A model generated the notes under the pieces. That model made no database searches. It saw only the letters and a program-made list of their open reading frames with translations, and was not told where the DNA came from. DNA of 64,000 bases from Dermacentor variabilis. Its lineage: Eukaryota > Arthropoda > Arachnida > Ixodida > Ixodidae. Positions within the stretch are counted from its first letter, which is position 1. The number at the start of each line of letters is the position of its first letter. Where the stretch lies: assembly GCF_050947875.1 (NCBI RefSeq), contig NC_134569.1, forward strand, positions 190,584,067 to 190,648,066, read 5' to 3'. This document shows, piece after piece, positions 21,901 through 35,616 of the stretch. Both the position numbers and the translations under genes were made by a program.

Positions 21901-22474
21901 TTCGTATCGACCCAGTCTTACCGCGCCTTGAATGAGTACGTGAAGCCACGCGCGCGCTGCCACCACCAGCATGTGAGGGCCGACCTTGCAACAAGACTTC
22001 GTCCTCAACGTGATATTTTAAAGCGTTGCCCAAGTATAACTCAAGGGCTTTTGGTTAATGAATTGACCAGCCATCAACGAAGGGCGCAGTCCATACGACA
22101 ACCTAGTCGCCTTTTGTTTAAAAGTTGACTTGCAGTCTTAAGCTACACATGTTTTCGGCACCGCGCTGACGCTGACGAGCTACCAGTGGAGTTTCAAGGC
22201 AATACATGACACGAGCGTTTCTAGCCGCGTGCGTCCGAGCGCTTACTTTTTTTCTTTTCTTTTACAGGGGACTTTCCCGGCACGCGGGGTTGCGCACGAC
22301 CCTTCCAAGATGTTTCGCGACTAACCCGCTAGGCCTGGGCGCATGCGCCGTCGCACCATGAAAAGTCCAGATTTGCCTCAGGCGAGAAGGGAACAAAAGG
22401 ATTCCGGAGTAGGTAAGTGGGAGAAAGCGTTCCCGCACACAAAACACTATGTTAACATGCGAAATGTCGCCGAA

Positions 22475-22654
22475 GTCGTGGCGCAGTGGTTAGGGCGCCG
22501 GCCTCGGCTTCGGGAGGTGGCGGGTTCGAATCCCACCGCCGGCGGAGACCCACCGCATAAAGGGTACAAGTGTCTCCCCTGCCCGGAGCATGGCTCCAAT
22601 TCGTGGGATGTGCACTTGGGGGGCGCTGCTAACTCCGCTGCGTCATTCTTCAAA
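22475..22654 (+). mobile_element. tRNA-derived SINE, unit 5 copy
   Basis: A box 22479-22489, B box 22523-22533. Two private substitutions (about 22448 and 22469) lie just upstream of the head; the boxes are intact. Confidence 0.8.
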
Positions 22655-23948
22655 CCAGCTTAAAGTGGCTAGAAGCATGACGCTCTGTGGTTGCTGACAT
22701 AACTCATTCGGTCGTAGACCTGAGTGGTATGTCTGGCAATTCACGCGTAAATTAATCCCCACCAAAAAATACCGGCGTTGCCGTAACAGTAGCGGAGGTT
22801 GCGGCAAAAAATCGCCACCGGTGCCTCTTCTTTTTTTCTTTTTACCCCCAAAACATGTCCTTCTTTTAACCGTGAAGCTACGCTTTATGTCCGCGATAAC
22901 GAGAACAAGGAATGATATTTTATATACCTTAAAAGTCTATATATTGCGGACAAATATCGGTGTATATAAGCATGGGGACTATGTGGGTGCCGTGAAGAAA
23001 ACGTTTTGTTGAAATCTTTGTGTACTTCAGACGCTTAGAAAAAAAAAGTCGACTGCTAGCCGGTGTAGGAACATTGTAAGTTGATTAATGCCACCCTATG
23101 TATCAGTGAAATAGAAATTCTATACAAGATGACTATACAGTTTAGGCGGCCCATACCGCAATCGATTCACTGTTTTCTTTCGCGGCTGATGTCAGTTATG
23201 ACTGGCTAAGACCAAAGTCAAACTCTGAAACGATAGCTCGGTGTACATTCGGTGATGAAATGTAGCCTTTATTTACCAATTTCGCCTAGTTTCAATGATC
23301 GTCAGCCTACCGATCACAATTTCAAACTGGAGGCGATTCAACTTTGACCATTGGGTATCTGCTGGTTGTGGTATCGACGAGAATAGCGCAAGAGCCTCTT
23401 GGTATGTGCCAAAATTGTCAATTTTCTGCCTGTTGCAATATGGACACGTAGAGGACTTGAGGAACTAGGAACGTGTTCGAACTACAACATACGCGTTCAG
23501 TATGCGATATAGGAATGGTCCAATTCATGACCAGTCGTCGATAAATAATGTGCCACGTTTACGCCAGGTATACGTACTCCTAACAAGCTGCTTGAGCCAA
23601 CTTTAACGCGATAGCGTTAAGGGCCCGGTGTCCCCCCAAAATCTGGTGTCGGAACCCCGCGTCGGACGTCGTTTTCGACAAAATGATTTTCAAACCAGCC
23701 ATAACCAAGGTCCTCCATTTGGCGCAAGAAGGCGATTTAATTGAATGCCTCAATCTGAAATACGCCGAAAAATTGTAACGTATGACATACACACAAACCG
23801 ACAGACATGATAGTGGCGGATTGTAATTTTACAATCCGAGAAAATATAACTATGTTACGCGAAAACTCAAAGAAACGCCTTTCCCAGCGCTTCACCATTG
23901 ATGGACCGCCAACGGAGTCCGCCATTTGCAGGCGCCGGCTCGTGAGTA

Positions 23949-24497
23949 GACAGCTTTAGTTTAGCGTGCGCAACTATAGCGTACGCTATACGCTATAATA
24001 TAGCGTACGCTAAGCAGCGCACGTTTTCTACAATTTTAGTTGGCCGGCGATATCTTCGGATCTCAGAGGCCATATGCCGTCGTTGCGGCTATTTCGCGCC
24101 TTTAGCGACAGGTGGCGCTGACATCTCGAACGTTTCTTTCGTTAGGCTTCGACTCGTTCGAAACGAGAAGCGAACTCGAAAACAGCACGAGGTTATCCAT
24201 AATACTCTGTCGTCGAAGCGGCCTGGGACTAAGCGAAAGCCGTTTACACAGTCATTTGCTACGAACGAAGTGCATTTTACAAAAGCAACGCCAAATTCAA
24301 TTCGAAGTGGGCAGCCGGGACCGCCGCCGTGTTTCCCGCAAGCTCCGCAAACCCCGCAAAAACGCTAACGCTAACTCGTTTGCGTTGCGTACGCCCGCTA
24401 TACCCGCTAGTTCATTTAGCGTTCAGCGCATGCGCAGTGACGACCCGCTATTTTTTAGCGTACGCAATGGAATAGCGTACGCTTTACTAAAACTGTC
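23949..24497. mobile_element. TA-flanked inverted-repeat element, unit 5 copy (549 bp)
   Basis: The left end has one substitution (GACAGCTTTAGT), so the terminal repeat is no longer perfect here. Confidence 0.65.
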
Positions 24498-27400
24498 TAA
24501 TATCTCGGGGGCGACGGAGTGGTGCGCCCAGTTCCTTGCAATGCCTCCAGATGGCGCTCGCCTACGCCGCGTCGGGCCGCACGCTGGAAGCCCCATTTCT
24601 TCCGGAAAGCCCCCCTTCGTGGCTAGCGTTCGCAGCCGACGTTTCCCGGTAAACATTACAGGTACAAATGCTCCAGTTGCCGGGAAGTGTGAGAAGCAGT
24701 CAGGGATCTTTGAATGCTGTCACGTGCCACTCTTAAACGCGAAGCATAAGCGTGCTCCATTTTTTAACAGATCTATTTGATATATTGCTGAATAAAATGC
24801 AGAGGCAGAATAAACAACACAGGTCAAAAGCGGAGAAGGAGGAAAGCGAGCTGCCTGATCAGATGATGCATGAACGCAGGATGACGTCATGCTTTAGTGG
24901 AGGAGGGCTAAAAGTGCACGAGAGCCAGTTATCGGGGGCCGATCCACCACATACATCTTCAGGTCGAGCACGGGCGCATGATGGATAGCATTGCCGCAAA
25001 ACGCAGCCAGCATTGTTTAGGTACTGCTATTTCAATAAGTATTTCAACAGTGGTTCTATGAATAAACACAATATACTTTCACGTGTTTCAATGTAGAAGT
25101 GTTCTTGGCCCTTATATCGCGTCTACTTGTATCCGCTGATGTACGCATGAATTTTCGAGGGCATGGGCATATGAGCAAAGGTAGGCTGCACAAGACAGCT
25201 AGGATTATGTTAAATGCTTTCTTCCAACCTTGTTGAGTGTTTGCCTATTGCACTTTTTTCTTGCGCTGATGAAATAATGTTCCGCAAGACTAGTGCATAA
25301 ACACGCCTTCAGCAAAGCCGCATAATAGAGACGTAGCGGTTAAGAGATATAAATAAATAAGCAATAGTAGTGCTCGTCGTCTTATATTCGGTATGCGGAT
25401 AGTGTGTCACGAAGTAATTTGAAGAAAGTTTCGTAATTACTAGCAAGTTACACGTGCTTTTGCCTGTGCGTTGCTTTTATGTGATCGATTGTGCCCAGAA
25501 ATGGTCAACTACGCAGTAATTTGAGGAGCAATTCTTACCGCCTTGTAGATCAACAGTCCAAAGATGTATTAAGAGTATGTACATCACCGGGATATTAAAA
25601 AATGCACACATCGATCCACTTTAATAAGATTGGGAAGCTTTCCAAGCATATTAGTGCCTATGCAAATAACGTAACGACAAAAGTTGCAATGTTCCAATAC
25701 AGATTTTCATCAAGCAAACAAAAGAAAAGAAAAAAAAGAAAAGGTCGCAGGTGGCGTCCATTTATTTCTTCTACATTTGCGCTTATATTCGTTTTGGCGT
25801 GCTTCGATTTGTACTCCTGTGGTTGACGAGCATGTATTCACAGTTGTGATAGGCCGTCGGTACGCCTGCGAAAGTGTTCTTTCAGAACTACCGAGCCAGA
25901 AGCGTTTAGAAATCGTTGTATATTAATTACCCATTGCGTTTCATTTTCCTGTGCTGCCCTCTGCCGCAAACAGCTGGAAACATTTTCGAAGGGCGTCGGG
26001 GCTTTCGCCGGTTGATTTGTGTACCTGCGCCCACGGTGAGTGCGCTTCATGTGTGCGTTTCGCGGATCGATAATCATTAATAATGTTTTCTCCGGGCAGA
26101 ATGTCGTTCGTGGAAGCCACGAAGCAGTCAATGACTACTGGGTGAGGGGGCCTGTGTGCGCTGTTGTGCAAACGGTGCGACCGATAAAGGCACGTGAAGT
26201 TCCGTTTGCCGACAAGGCTGCCTTGGAGTTTGAGGTCGCTGATTTTAGACTTGAATCTCGCATTTGGTATTTTTGTTAAACATTATTATCACATTTCGCA
26301 TATTCAAAAGGTATTCGAGCGCAGCCTTCTACGCCGGATTTATCGAAGCGGTAAACTTGTTTGCGTAGACATCTACAGGCGCAGATCGTTGAGCGTCAGA
26401 TATTCTGTAAAAGGTGCATCGCTGATATGAAATAATCTCTGAACGTAGCAAAACATACATATCTGCGCATATGTGCCGAGTTGTACCACCCGGAGACGCG
26501 ACAATATGAGCTGCCGAGCCACTTCAACAATGGCAACTGTGATCCAGATAACATATTACGGGCTGTTAATTTATTTCTGATTCTCGCTTTCTTGAACTCC
26601 ATCATACTCAGGAGTTTGCGCGTACCAGGAAACGTTTTTGAGAAAACTGTACTCGCATAATTTAAGTGCTCATTTACAGACCGTGTCGTTCTCTCGCGTA
26701 ATGTTGGATGCCATCGGTGAGACAGATTGTACAACTGAGAGAGGCAGTTGTTTCTTCTTGTGTATACGAAATGCACCGGCTCTTGTTTCTCGCTTGACAC
26801 AGAGGCAAACAATGCATCTCTGGAATTGTCAAATGTGTCGGCTTAGCTGCAAATATTGCCCCAACGATCTACGTAGCGAATGCGAACGGACACATACGGC
26901 AACGGTGGCGTACAGATTTTGGCACAACGCTGCGTCACCGCTTGCCGCTTATATTGTATACGCGCCTTGCGAAGTGGAGTGTAGTCGATTTCTAATCGCA
27001 AACGACAGCACTGAGCTATGAAAGGTCTTTCGTTCTTTCTAACTGCTTCCCTTTCAGCTCAAGTCCACCAAAAGTGTGTGCACGAGCACGACGGCATTAG
27101 GCTTAACATTCGCTAAACAGCATCAGCATTGACTCAAACTCCATGTGCACGGATGGCGCGGGAGGGTTGAATCTTGTGCATTTCAACCTTTAGGCATGTT
27201 TTTCCACACTTTGACGGCGATTAATACGATACACAAGCGAAGGCGCTGTCGCCATTTCGCGTCGTCAGTTTGATAGCCGATCGCTTAGGCTTCGTTGGCC
27301 GGCGCACTGATTTTCTCGGTGCTGTTGACAAGAAAGCCCGTCGCAGTGCGGCAACTCGCGCTCGTCGGCTGCGTCGTGTTCGGCCTGATATGATATTGTG

Positions 27401-28034
27401 CTTTCAGTGACGCATTGTACTAAACAGTTGGTTACTCGTTGACGTGAGCGTCTTGTCGGTTTCGTATCGACCCAGTCTTACCGCGCCTTGAATGAGTACG
27501 TGAAGCCACGCGCGCGCTGCCACCACCAGCATGTGAGGGCCGACCTTGCAACAAGACTTCGTCCTCAACGTGATATTTTAAAGCGTTGCCCAAGTATAAC
27601 TCAAGGGCTTTTGGTTAATGAATTGACCAGCCATCAACGAAGGGCGCAGTCCATACGACAACCTAGTCGCCTTTTGTTTAAAAGTTGACTTGCAGTCTTA
27701 AGCTACACATGTTTTCGGCACCGCGCTGACGCTGACGAGCTACCAGTGGAGTTTCAAGGCAATACATGACACGAGCGTTTCTAGCCGCGTGCGTCCGAGC
27801 GCTTACTTTTTTTCTTTTCTTTTACAGGGGACTTTCCCGGCACGCGGGGTTGCGCACGACCCTTCCAAGATGTTTCGCGACTAACCCGCTAGGCCTGGGC
27901 GCATGCGCCGTCGCACCATGAAAAGTCCAGATTTGCCTCAGGCGAGAAGGGAACAAAAGGATTCCGGAGTAGGTAAGTGGGAGAAAGCGTTCCCGCACAC
28001 AAAACACGATGTTAACATGCGAAATGTCACCGAA

Positions 28035-28214
28035 GTCGTGGCGCAGTGGTTAGGGCGCCGGCCTCGGCTTCGGGAGGTGGCGGGTTCGAATCCCACCGCC
28101 GGCGGAGACCCACCGCATAAAGGGTACAAGTGTCTCCCCTGCCCGCAGCATGGCTCCAATTCGTGGGATGTGCACTTGGGGGGCGCTGCTAACTCCGCTG
28201 CGTCATTCTTCAAA
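28035..28214 (+). mobile_element. tRNA-derived SINE, unit 6 copy
   Basis: A box 28039-28049, B box 28083-28093. Private G to C at 28146 in the body. Confidence 0.8.
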
Positions 28215-29508
28215 CCAGCTTAAAGTGGCTAGAAGCATGACGCTCTGTGGTTGCTGACATAACTCATTCGGTCGTAGACCTGAGTGGTATGTCTGGCAAT
28301 TCACGCGTAAATTAATCCCCACCAAAAAATACCGGCGTTGCCGTAACAGTAGCGGAGGTTGCGGCAAAAAATCGCCACCGGTGCCTCTTCTTTTTTTCTT
28401 TTTACCCCCAAAACATGTCCTTCTTTTAACCGTGAAGCTACGCTTTATGTCCGCGATAACGAGAACAAGGAATGATATTTTATATGCCTTAAAAGTCTAT
28501 ATATTGCGGACAAATATCGGTGTATATAAGCATGGGGACTATGTGGGTGCCGTGAAGAAAACGTTTTGTTGAAATCTTTGTGTACTTCAGACGCTTAGAA
28601 AAAAAAAGTCGACTGCTAGCCGGTGTAGGAACATTGTAAGTTGATTAATGCCACCCTATGTATCAGTGAAATAGAAATTCTATACAAAATGACTATACAG
28701 TTTAGGCGGCCCATACCGCAATCGATTCACTGTTTTCTTTCGCGGCTGATGTCAGTTATGACTGGCTAAGACCAAAGTCAAACTCTGAAACGATAGCTCG
28801 GTGTACATTCGGTGATGAAATGTAGCCTTTATTTACCAATTTCGCCTAGTTTCAATGATCGTCAGCCTACCGATCACAATTTCAAACTGGAGGCGATTCA
28901 ACTTTGACCATTGGGTATCTGCTGGTTGTGGTATCGACGAGAATAGCGCAAGAGCCTCTTGGTATGTGCCAAAATTGTCAATTTTCTGCCTGTTGCAATA
29001 TGGACACGTAGAGGACTTGAGGAACTAGGAACGTGTTCGAACTACAACATACGCGTTCAGTATGCGATATAGGAATGGTCCAATTCATGACCAGTCGTCG
29101 ATAAATAATGTGCCACGTTTACGCCAGGTATACGTACTCCTAACAAGCTGCTTGAGCCAACTTTAACGCGATAGCGTTAAGGGCCCGGTGTCCCCCCAAA
29201 ATCTGGTGTCGGAACCCCGCGTCGGACGTCGTTTTCGACAAAATGATTTTCAAACCAGCCATAACCAAGGTCCTCCATTTGGCGCAAGAAGGCGATTTAA
29301 TTGAATGCCTCAATCTGAAATACGCCGAAAAATTGTAACGTATGACATACACACAAACCGACAGACATGATAGTGGCGGATTGTAATTTTACAATCCGAG
29401 AAAATATAACTATGTTACGCGAAAACTCAAAGAAACGCCTTTCCCAGCGCTTCACCATTGATGGACCGCCAACGGAGTCCGCCATTTGCAGGCGCCGGCT
29501 CGTGAGTA

Positions 29509-30057
29509 GACAGTTTTAGTTTAGCGTGCGCAACTATAGCGTACGCTATACGCTATAATATAGCGTACGCTAAGCAGCGCACGTTTTCTACAATTTTAGT
29601 TGGCCGGCGATATCTTCGGATCTCAGAGGCCATATGCCGTCGTTGCGGCTATTTCGCGCCTTTAGCGACAGGTGGCGCTGACATCTCGAACGTTTCTTTC
29701 GTTAGGCTTCGACTCGTTCGAAACGAGAAGCGAACTCGAAAACAGCACGAGGTTATCCATAATACTCTGTCGTCGAAGCGGCCTGAGACTAAGCGAAAGC
29801 CGTTTACACAGTCATTTGCTACGAACGAAGTGCATTTTACAAAAGCAACGCCAAATTCAATTCGAAGTGGGCAGCCGGGACCGCCGCCGTGTTTCCCGCA
29901 AGCTCCGCAAACCCCGCAAAAACGCTAACGCTAACTCGTTTGCGTTGCGTACGCCCGCTATACCCGCTAGTTCGTTTAGCGTTCAGCGCATGCGCAGTGA
30001 CGACCCGCTATTTTTTAGCGTACGCAATGGAATAGCGTACGCTTTACTAAAACTGTC
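29509..30057. mobile_element. TA-flanked inverted-repeat element, unit 6 copy (549 bp)
   Basis: Both 12-bp ends and the TA flanks are intact. Confidence 0.65.
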
Positions 30058-33000
30058 TAATATCTCGGGGGCGACGGAGTGGTGCGCCCAGTTCCTTGCA
30101 ATGCCTCCAGATGGCGCTCGCCTACGCCGCGTCGGGCCGCACGCTGGAAGCCCCATTTCTTCCGGAAAGCCCCCCTTCGTGGCTAGCGTTCGCAGCCGAC
30201 GTTTCCCGGTAAACATTACAGGTACAAATGCTCCAGTTGCCGGGAAGTGTGAGAAGCAGTCAGGGATCTTTGAATGCTGTCACGTGCCACTCTTAAACGC
30301 GAAGCATAAGCGTGCTCCATTTTTTAACAGATCTATTTGATATATTGCTGAATAAAATGCAGAGGCAGAATAAACAACACAGGTCAAAAGCGGAGAAGGA
30401 GGAAAGCGAGCTGCCTGATCAGATGATGCATGAACGCAGGATGACGTCATGCTTTAGTGGAGGAGGGCTAAAAGTGCACGAGAGCCAGTTATCGGGGGCC
30501 GATCCACCACATACATCTTCAGGTCGAGCACGGGCGCATGATGGATAGCATTGCCGCAAAACGCAGCCAGCATTGTTTAGGTACTGCTATTTCAATAAGT
30601 ATTTCAACAGTGGTTCTATGAATAAACACAATATACTTTCACGTGTTTCAATGTAGAAGTGTTCTTGGCCCTTATATCGCGTCTACTTGTATCCGCTGAT
30701 GTACGCATGAATTTTCGAGGGCATGGGCATATGAGCAAAGGTAGGCTGCACAAGACAGCTAGGATTATGTTAAATGCTTTCTTCCAACCTTGTTGAGTGT
30801 TTGCCTATTGCACTTTTTTCTTGCGCTGATGAAATAATGTTGCGCAAGACTAGTGCATAAACACGGCTTCAGCAAAGCCGCATAATAGAGACGTAGCGGT
30901 TAAGAGATATAAATAAATAAGCATTAGTAGTGCTCGTCGTCTTATATTCGGTATGCGGATAGTGTGTCACGAAGTAATTTGAAGAAAGTTTCGTAATTAC
31001 TAGCAAGTTACACGTGCTTTTGCCTGTGCGTTGCTTTTATGTGATCGATTGTGCCCAGAAATGGTCAACTACGCAGTAATTTGAGGAGCAATTCTTACCG
31101 CCTTGTAGATCAACAGTCCAAAGATGTATTAAGAGTATGTACATCACCGGGATATTAAAAAATGCACACATCGATCCACTTTAATAAGATTGGGAAGCTT
31201 TCCAAGCATATTAGTGCCTATGCAAATAACGTAACGACAAAAGTTGCAATGTTCCAATACAGATTTTCATCAAGCAAACAAAAGAAAAGAAAAAAAAGAA
31301 AAGGTCGCAGGTGGCGTCCATTTATTTCTTCTACATTTGCGCTTATATTCGTTTTGGCGTGCTTCGATTTGTACTCCTGTGGTTGACGAGCATGTATTCA
31401 CAGTTGTGAAAGGCCGTCGGTACGCCTGCGAAAGTGTTCTTTCAGAACTACCGGGCCAGAAGCGTTTAGAAATCGTTGTATATTAATTACCCATTGCGTT
31501 TCATTTTCCTGTGCTGCCCTCTGCCGCAAACAGCTAGAAACATTTTCGAAGGGCGTCGGGGCTTTCGCCGGTTGATTTGTGTACCTGCGCCCACGGTGAG
31601 TGCGCTTCATGTGTGCGTTTCGCGGATCGATAATCATTAATAATGTTTTCTCCGGGCAGAATGTCGTTCGTGGAAGCCACGAAGCAGTCAATGACTACTG
31701 GGTGAGGGGGCCTGTGTGCGCTGTTGTGCAAACGGTGCGACCGATAAAGGCACGTGAAGTTCCGTTTGCCGACAAGGCTGCCTTGGAGTTTGAGGTCGCT
31801 GATTTTAGACTTGAATCTCGCATTTGGTATTTTTGTTAAACATTATTATCACATTTCGCATATTCAAAAGGTATTCGAGCGCAGCCTTCTACGCCGGATT
31901 TATCGCAGCGGTAAACTTGTTTGCGTAGACATCTACAGGCGCAGATCGTTGAGCGTCAGATATTCTGTAAAAGGTGCATCGCTGATATGAAATAATCTCT
32001 GAACGTAGCAAAACATACATATCTGCGCATATGTGCCGAGTTGTACCACCCGGAGACGCGACAATATGAGCTGCCGAGCCACTTCAACAATGGCAACTGT
32101 GATCCAGATAACATATTACGGGCTGTTAATTTATTTCTGATTCTCGCTTTCTTGAACTCCATCATACTCAGGAGTTTGCGCGTACCAGGAAACGTTTTTG
32201 AGAAAACTGTACTCGCATAATTTAAGTGCTCATTTACAGACCGTGTCGTTCTCTCGCGTAATGTTGGATGCCATCGGTGAGACAGATTGTACAACTGAGA
32301 GAGGCAGTTGTTTCTTCTTGTGTATACGAAATGCACCGGCTCTTGTTTCTCGCTTGACACAGAGGCAAACAATGCATCTCTGGAATTGTCAAATGTGTCG
32401 GCTTAGCTGCAAATATTGCCCCAACGATCTACGTAGCGAATGCGAACGGACACATACGGCAACGGTGGCGTACAGATTTTGGCACAACGCTGCGTCACCG
32501 CTTGCCGCTTATATTGTATACGCGCCTTGCGAAGTGGAGTGTAGTCGATTTCTAATCGCAAACGACAGCACTGAGCTATGAAAGGTCTTTCGTTCTTTCT
32601 AACTGCTTCCCTTTCAGCTCAAGTCCACCAAAAGTGTGTGCACGAGCACGACGGCATTAGGCTTAACATTGGCTAAACAGCATCAGCATTGACTCAAACT
32701 CCATGTGCACGGATGGCGCGGGAGGGTTGAATCTTGTGCATTTCAACCTTTAGGCATGTTTTTCCACACTTTGACGGCGATTAATACGATACACAAGCGA
32801 AGGCGCTGTCGCCATTTCGCGTCGTCAGTTTGATAGCCGATCGCTTAGGCTTCGTTGGCCGGCGCACTGATTTTCTCGGTGCTGTTGACAAGAAAGCCCG
32901 TCGCAGTGCGGCAACTCGCGCTCGTCGGCTGCGTCGTGTTCGGCCTGATATGATATTGTGCTTTCAGTGACGCATTGTACTAAACAGTTGGTCACTCGTC

Positions 33001-33594
33001 GACGTGAGCGTCTTGTCGGTTTCGTATCGACCCAGTCTTACCGCGCCTTGAATGAGTACGTGAAGCCACGCGCGCGCTGCCACCACCAGCATGTGAGGGC
33101 CGACCTTGCAACAAGACTTCGTCCTCAACGTGATATTTTAAAGCGTTGCCCAAGTATAACACAAGGGCTTTTGGTTAATGAATTGACCAGCCATCAACGA
33201 AGGGCGCAGTCCATACGACAACCTAGTCGCTTTTTGTTTAAAAGTTGACTTGCAGTCTTAAGCTACACATGTTTTCGGCACCGCGCTGACGCTGACGAGC
33301 TACCAGTGGAGTTTCAAGGCAATACATAACACGAGCGTTTCTAGCCGCGTGCGTCCGAGCGCTTACTTTTTTTCTTTTCTTTTACAGGGGACTTTCCCGG
33401 CACGCGGGGTTGCGCACGACCCTTCCAAGATGTTTCGCGACAAACCCGCTAGGCCTGGGCGCATGCGCCGTCGCACCATGAAAAGTCCAGATTTGCCTCA
33501 GGCGAGAAGGGAACAAAAGGATTCCGGAGTAGGTAAGTGGGAGAAAGCGTTCCCGCACACAAAACACGATGTTAACATGCGAAATGTCACCGAA

Positions 33595-33774
33595 GTCGTG
33601 GCGCAGTGGTTAGGGCGCCGGCCTCGGCTTCGGGAGGTGGCGGGTTCGAATCCCACCGCCGGCGGAGACCCACCGCATAAAGGGTACAAGTGTCTCCCCT
33701 GCCCGGAGCATGGCTCCAATTCGTGGGATGTGCACTTGGGGGGCGCTGCTAACTCCGCTGCGTCATTCTTCAAA
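33595..33774 (+). mobile_element. tRNA-derived SINE, unit 7 copy
   Basis: A box 33599-33609, B box 33643-33653; both intact. Confidence 0.8.
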
Positions 33775-35068
33775 CCAGCTTAAAGTGGCTAGAAGCATGA
33801 CGCTCTGTGGTTGCTGACATAACTCATTCGGTCGTAGACCTGAGTGGTATGTCTGGCAATTCACGCGTAAATTAATCCCCACCAAAAAATACCGGCGTTG
33901 CCGTAACAGTAGCGGAGGTTGCGGCAAAAAATCGCCACCGGTGCCTCTTCTTTTTTTCTTTTTACCCCCAAAACATGTCCTTCTTTTAACCGTGAAGCTA
34001 CGCTTTATGTCCGCGATAACGAGAACAAGGAATGATATTTTATATACCTTAAAAGTCTATATATTGCGGACAAATATCGGTGTATATAAGCATGGGGACT
34101 ATGTGGGTGCCGTGAAGAAAACGTTTTGTTGAAATCTTTGTGTACTTCAGACGCTTAGAAAAAAAAAGTCGACTGCTAGCCGGTGTAGGAACATTGTAAG
34201 TTGATTAATGCCACCCTATGTATCAGTGAAATAGAAATTCTATACAAAATGACTATACAGTTTAGGCGGCCCATACCGCAATCGATTCACTGTTTTCTTT
34301 CGCGGCTGATGTCAGTTATGACTGGCTAAGACCAAAGTCAAACTCTGAAACGATAGCTCGGTGTACATTCGGTGATGAAATGTAGCCTTTATTTACCAAT
34401 TTCGCCTAGTTTCAATGATCGTCAGCCTACCGATCACAATTTCAAACTGGAGGCGATTCAACTTTGACCATTGGGTATCTGCTGGTTGTGGTATCGACGA
34501 GAATAGCGCAAGAGCCTCTTGGTATGTGCCAAAATTGTCAATTTTCTGCCTGTTGCAATATGGACACGTAGAGGACTTGAGGAACTAGGAACGTGTTCGA
34601 ACTACAACATACGCGTTCAGTATGCGATATAGGAATGGTCCAATTCATGACCAGTCGTCGATAAATAATGTGCCACGTTTACGCCAGGTATACGTACTCC
34701 TAACAAGCTGCTTGAGCCAACTTTAACGCGATAGCGTTAAGGGCCCGGTGTCCCCCCAAAATCTGGTGTCGGAACCCCGCGTCGGACGTCGTTTTCGACA
34801 AAATGATTTTCAAACCAGCCATAACCAAGGTCCTCCATTTGGCGCAAGAAGGCGATTTAATTGAATGCCTCAATCTGAAATATGCCGAAAAATTGTAACG
34901 TATGACATACACACAAACCGACAGACATGATAGTGGCGGATTGTAATTTTACAATCCGAGAAAATATAACTATGTTACGCGAAAACTCAAAGAAACGCCT
35001 TTCCCAGCGCTTCACCATTGATGGACCGCCAACGGAGTCCGCCATTTGCAGGCGCCGGCTCGTGAGTA

Positions 35069-35616
35069 GACAGTTTTAGTTTAGCGTGCGCAACTATAGC
35101 GTACGCTATACGCTATAATATAGCGTACGCTAAGCAGCGCACGTTTTCTACAATTTTAGTTGGCCGGCGATATCTTCGGATCTCAGAGGCCATATGCCGT
35201 GTTGCGGCTATTTCGCGCCTTTAGCGACAGGTGGCGCTGACATCTCGAACGTTTCTTTCGTTAGGCTTCGACTCGTTCGAAACGAGAAGCGAACTCGAAA
35301 ACAGCACGAGGTTATCCATAATACTCTGTCGTCGAAGCGGCCTGAGACTAAGCGAAAGCCGTTTACACAGTCATTTGCTACGAACGAAGTGCATTTTACA
35401 AAAGCAACGCCAAATTCAATTCGAAGTGGGCAGCCGGGACCGCCGCCGTGTTTCCCGCAAGCTCCGCAAACCCCGCAAAAACGCTAACGCTAACTCGTTT
35501 GCGTTGCGTACGCCCGCTATACCCGCTAGTTCGTTTAGCGTTCAGCGCATGCGCAGTGACGACCCGCTATTTTTTAGCGTACGCAATGGAATAGCGTACG
35601 CTTTACTAAAACTGTC
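35069..35616. mobile_element. TA-flanked inverted-repeat element, unit 7 copy (548 bp)
   Basis: Ends intact. A single base is missing in GCCGTGTTGC near 35200, shared with unit 8. Confidence 0.65.

Larger units (their letters stand above)
16734..22294 (+). repeat. Array unit 4 (5561 bp)
   Basis: It is a sister of unit 3, with the same length and the same set of rare variants. Its own marks are TACAGGTGAC at the acceptor of the preceding candidate exon (about 16702-16711), TATACC near 17362 and GCTATACTAAA near 18921, the last also seen in units 10 and 12. The combination of TATACC with GGATTC makes it the recombinant class in the four-gamete comparison. Confidence 0.96.
22295..27854 (+). repeat. 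Array unit 5 (5560 bp)
   Basis: Private changes are T in CACTATGTT near 22448, G in GTCGCCGAAG at 22469, C inside the left terminal inverted repeat (CAGCTTTAG) near 23954, G in CCTGGGAC near 24225 and C in GTTCCGCAAG near 25281. From this unit through unit 9 the variant CTAGTTC replaces CTATTTC (about 24408). The T in GTGATAGG near 25848 is shared only with unit 7. Confidence 0.96.
27855..33414 (+). repeat. Array unit 6 (5560 bp)
   Basis: Its 3' half matches unit 8 at rare sites: C at 31906 (ATCGCAGCGG), AACACAAGG near 33160, CGCTTTTTG near 33229 and ACATAACACG near 33326. Together with units 7 and 9 these define an 11,284-bp two-unit duplication. Private changes include GCAGCATGG at 28145-28153, TATGCC near 28484, ACGGCTTC near 30864, CAGCTAGAAA near 31532, ATTGGCTAAA near 32669 and CGTCGACG near 32997. 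Confidence 0.96.

Noticed and set aside
33349..33783. 144-codon frame only in units 7 and 9
   Set aside because: It results from one T to A change removing a TAA, starts at GTG inside the pyrimidine-rich acceptor region and crosses a splice donor.
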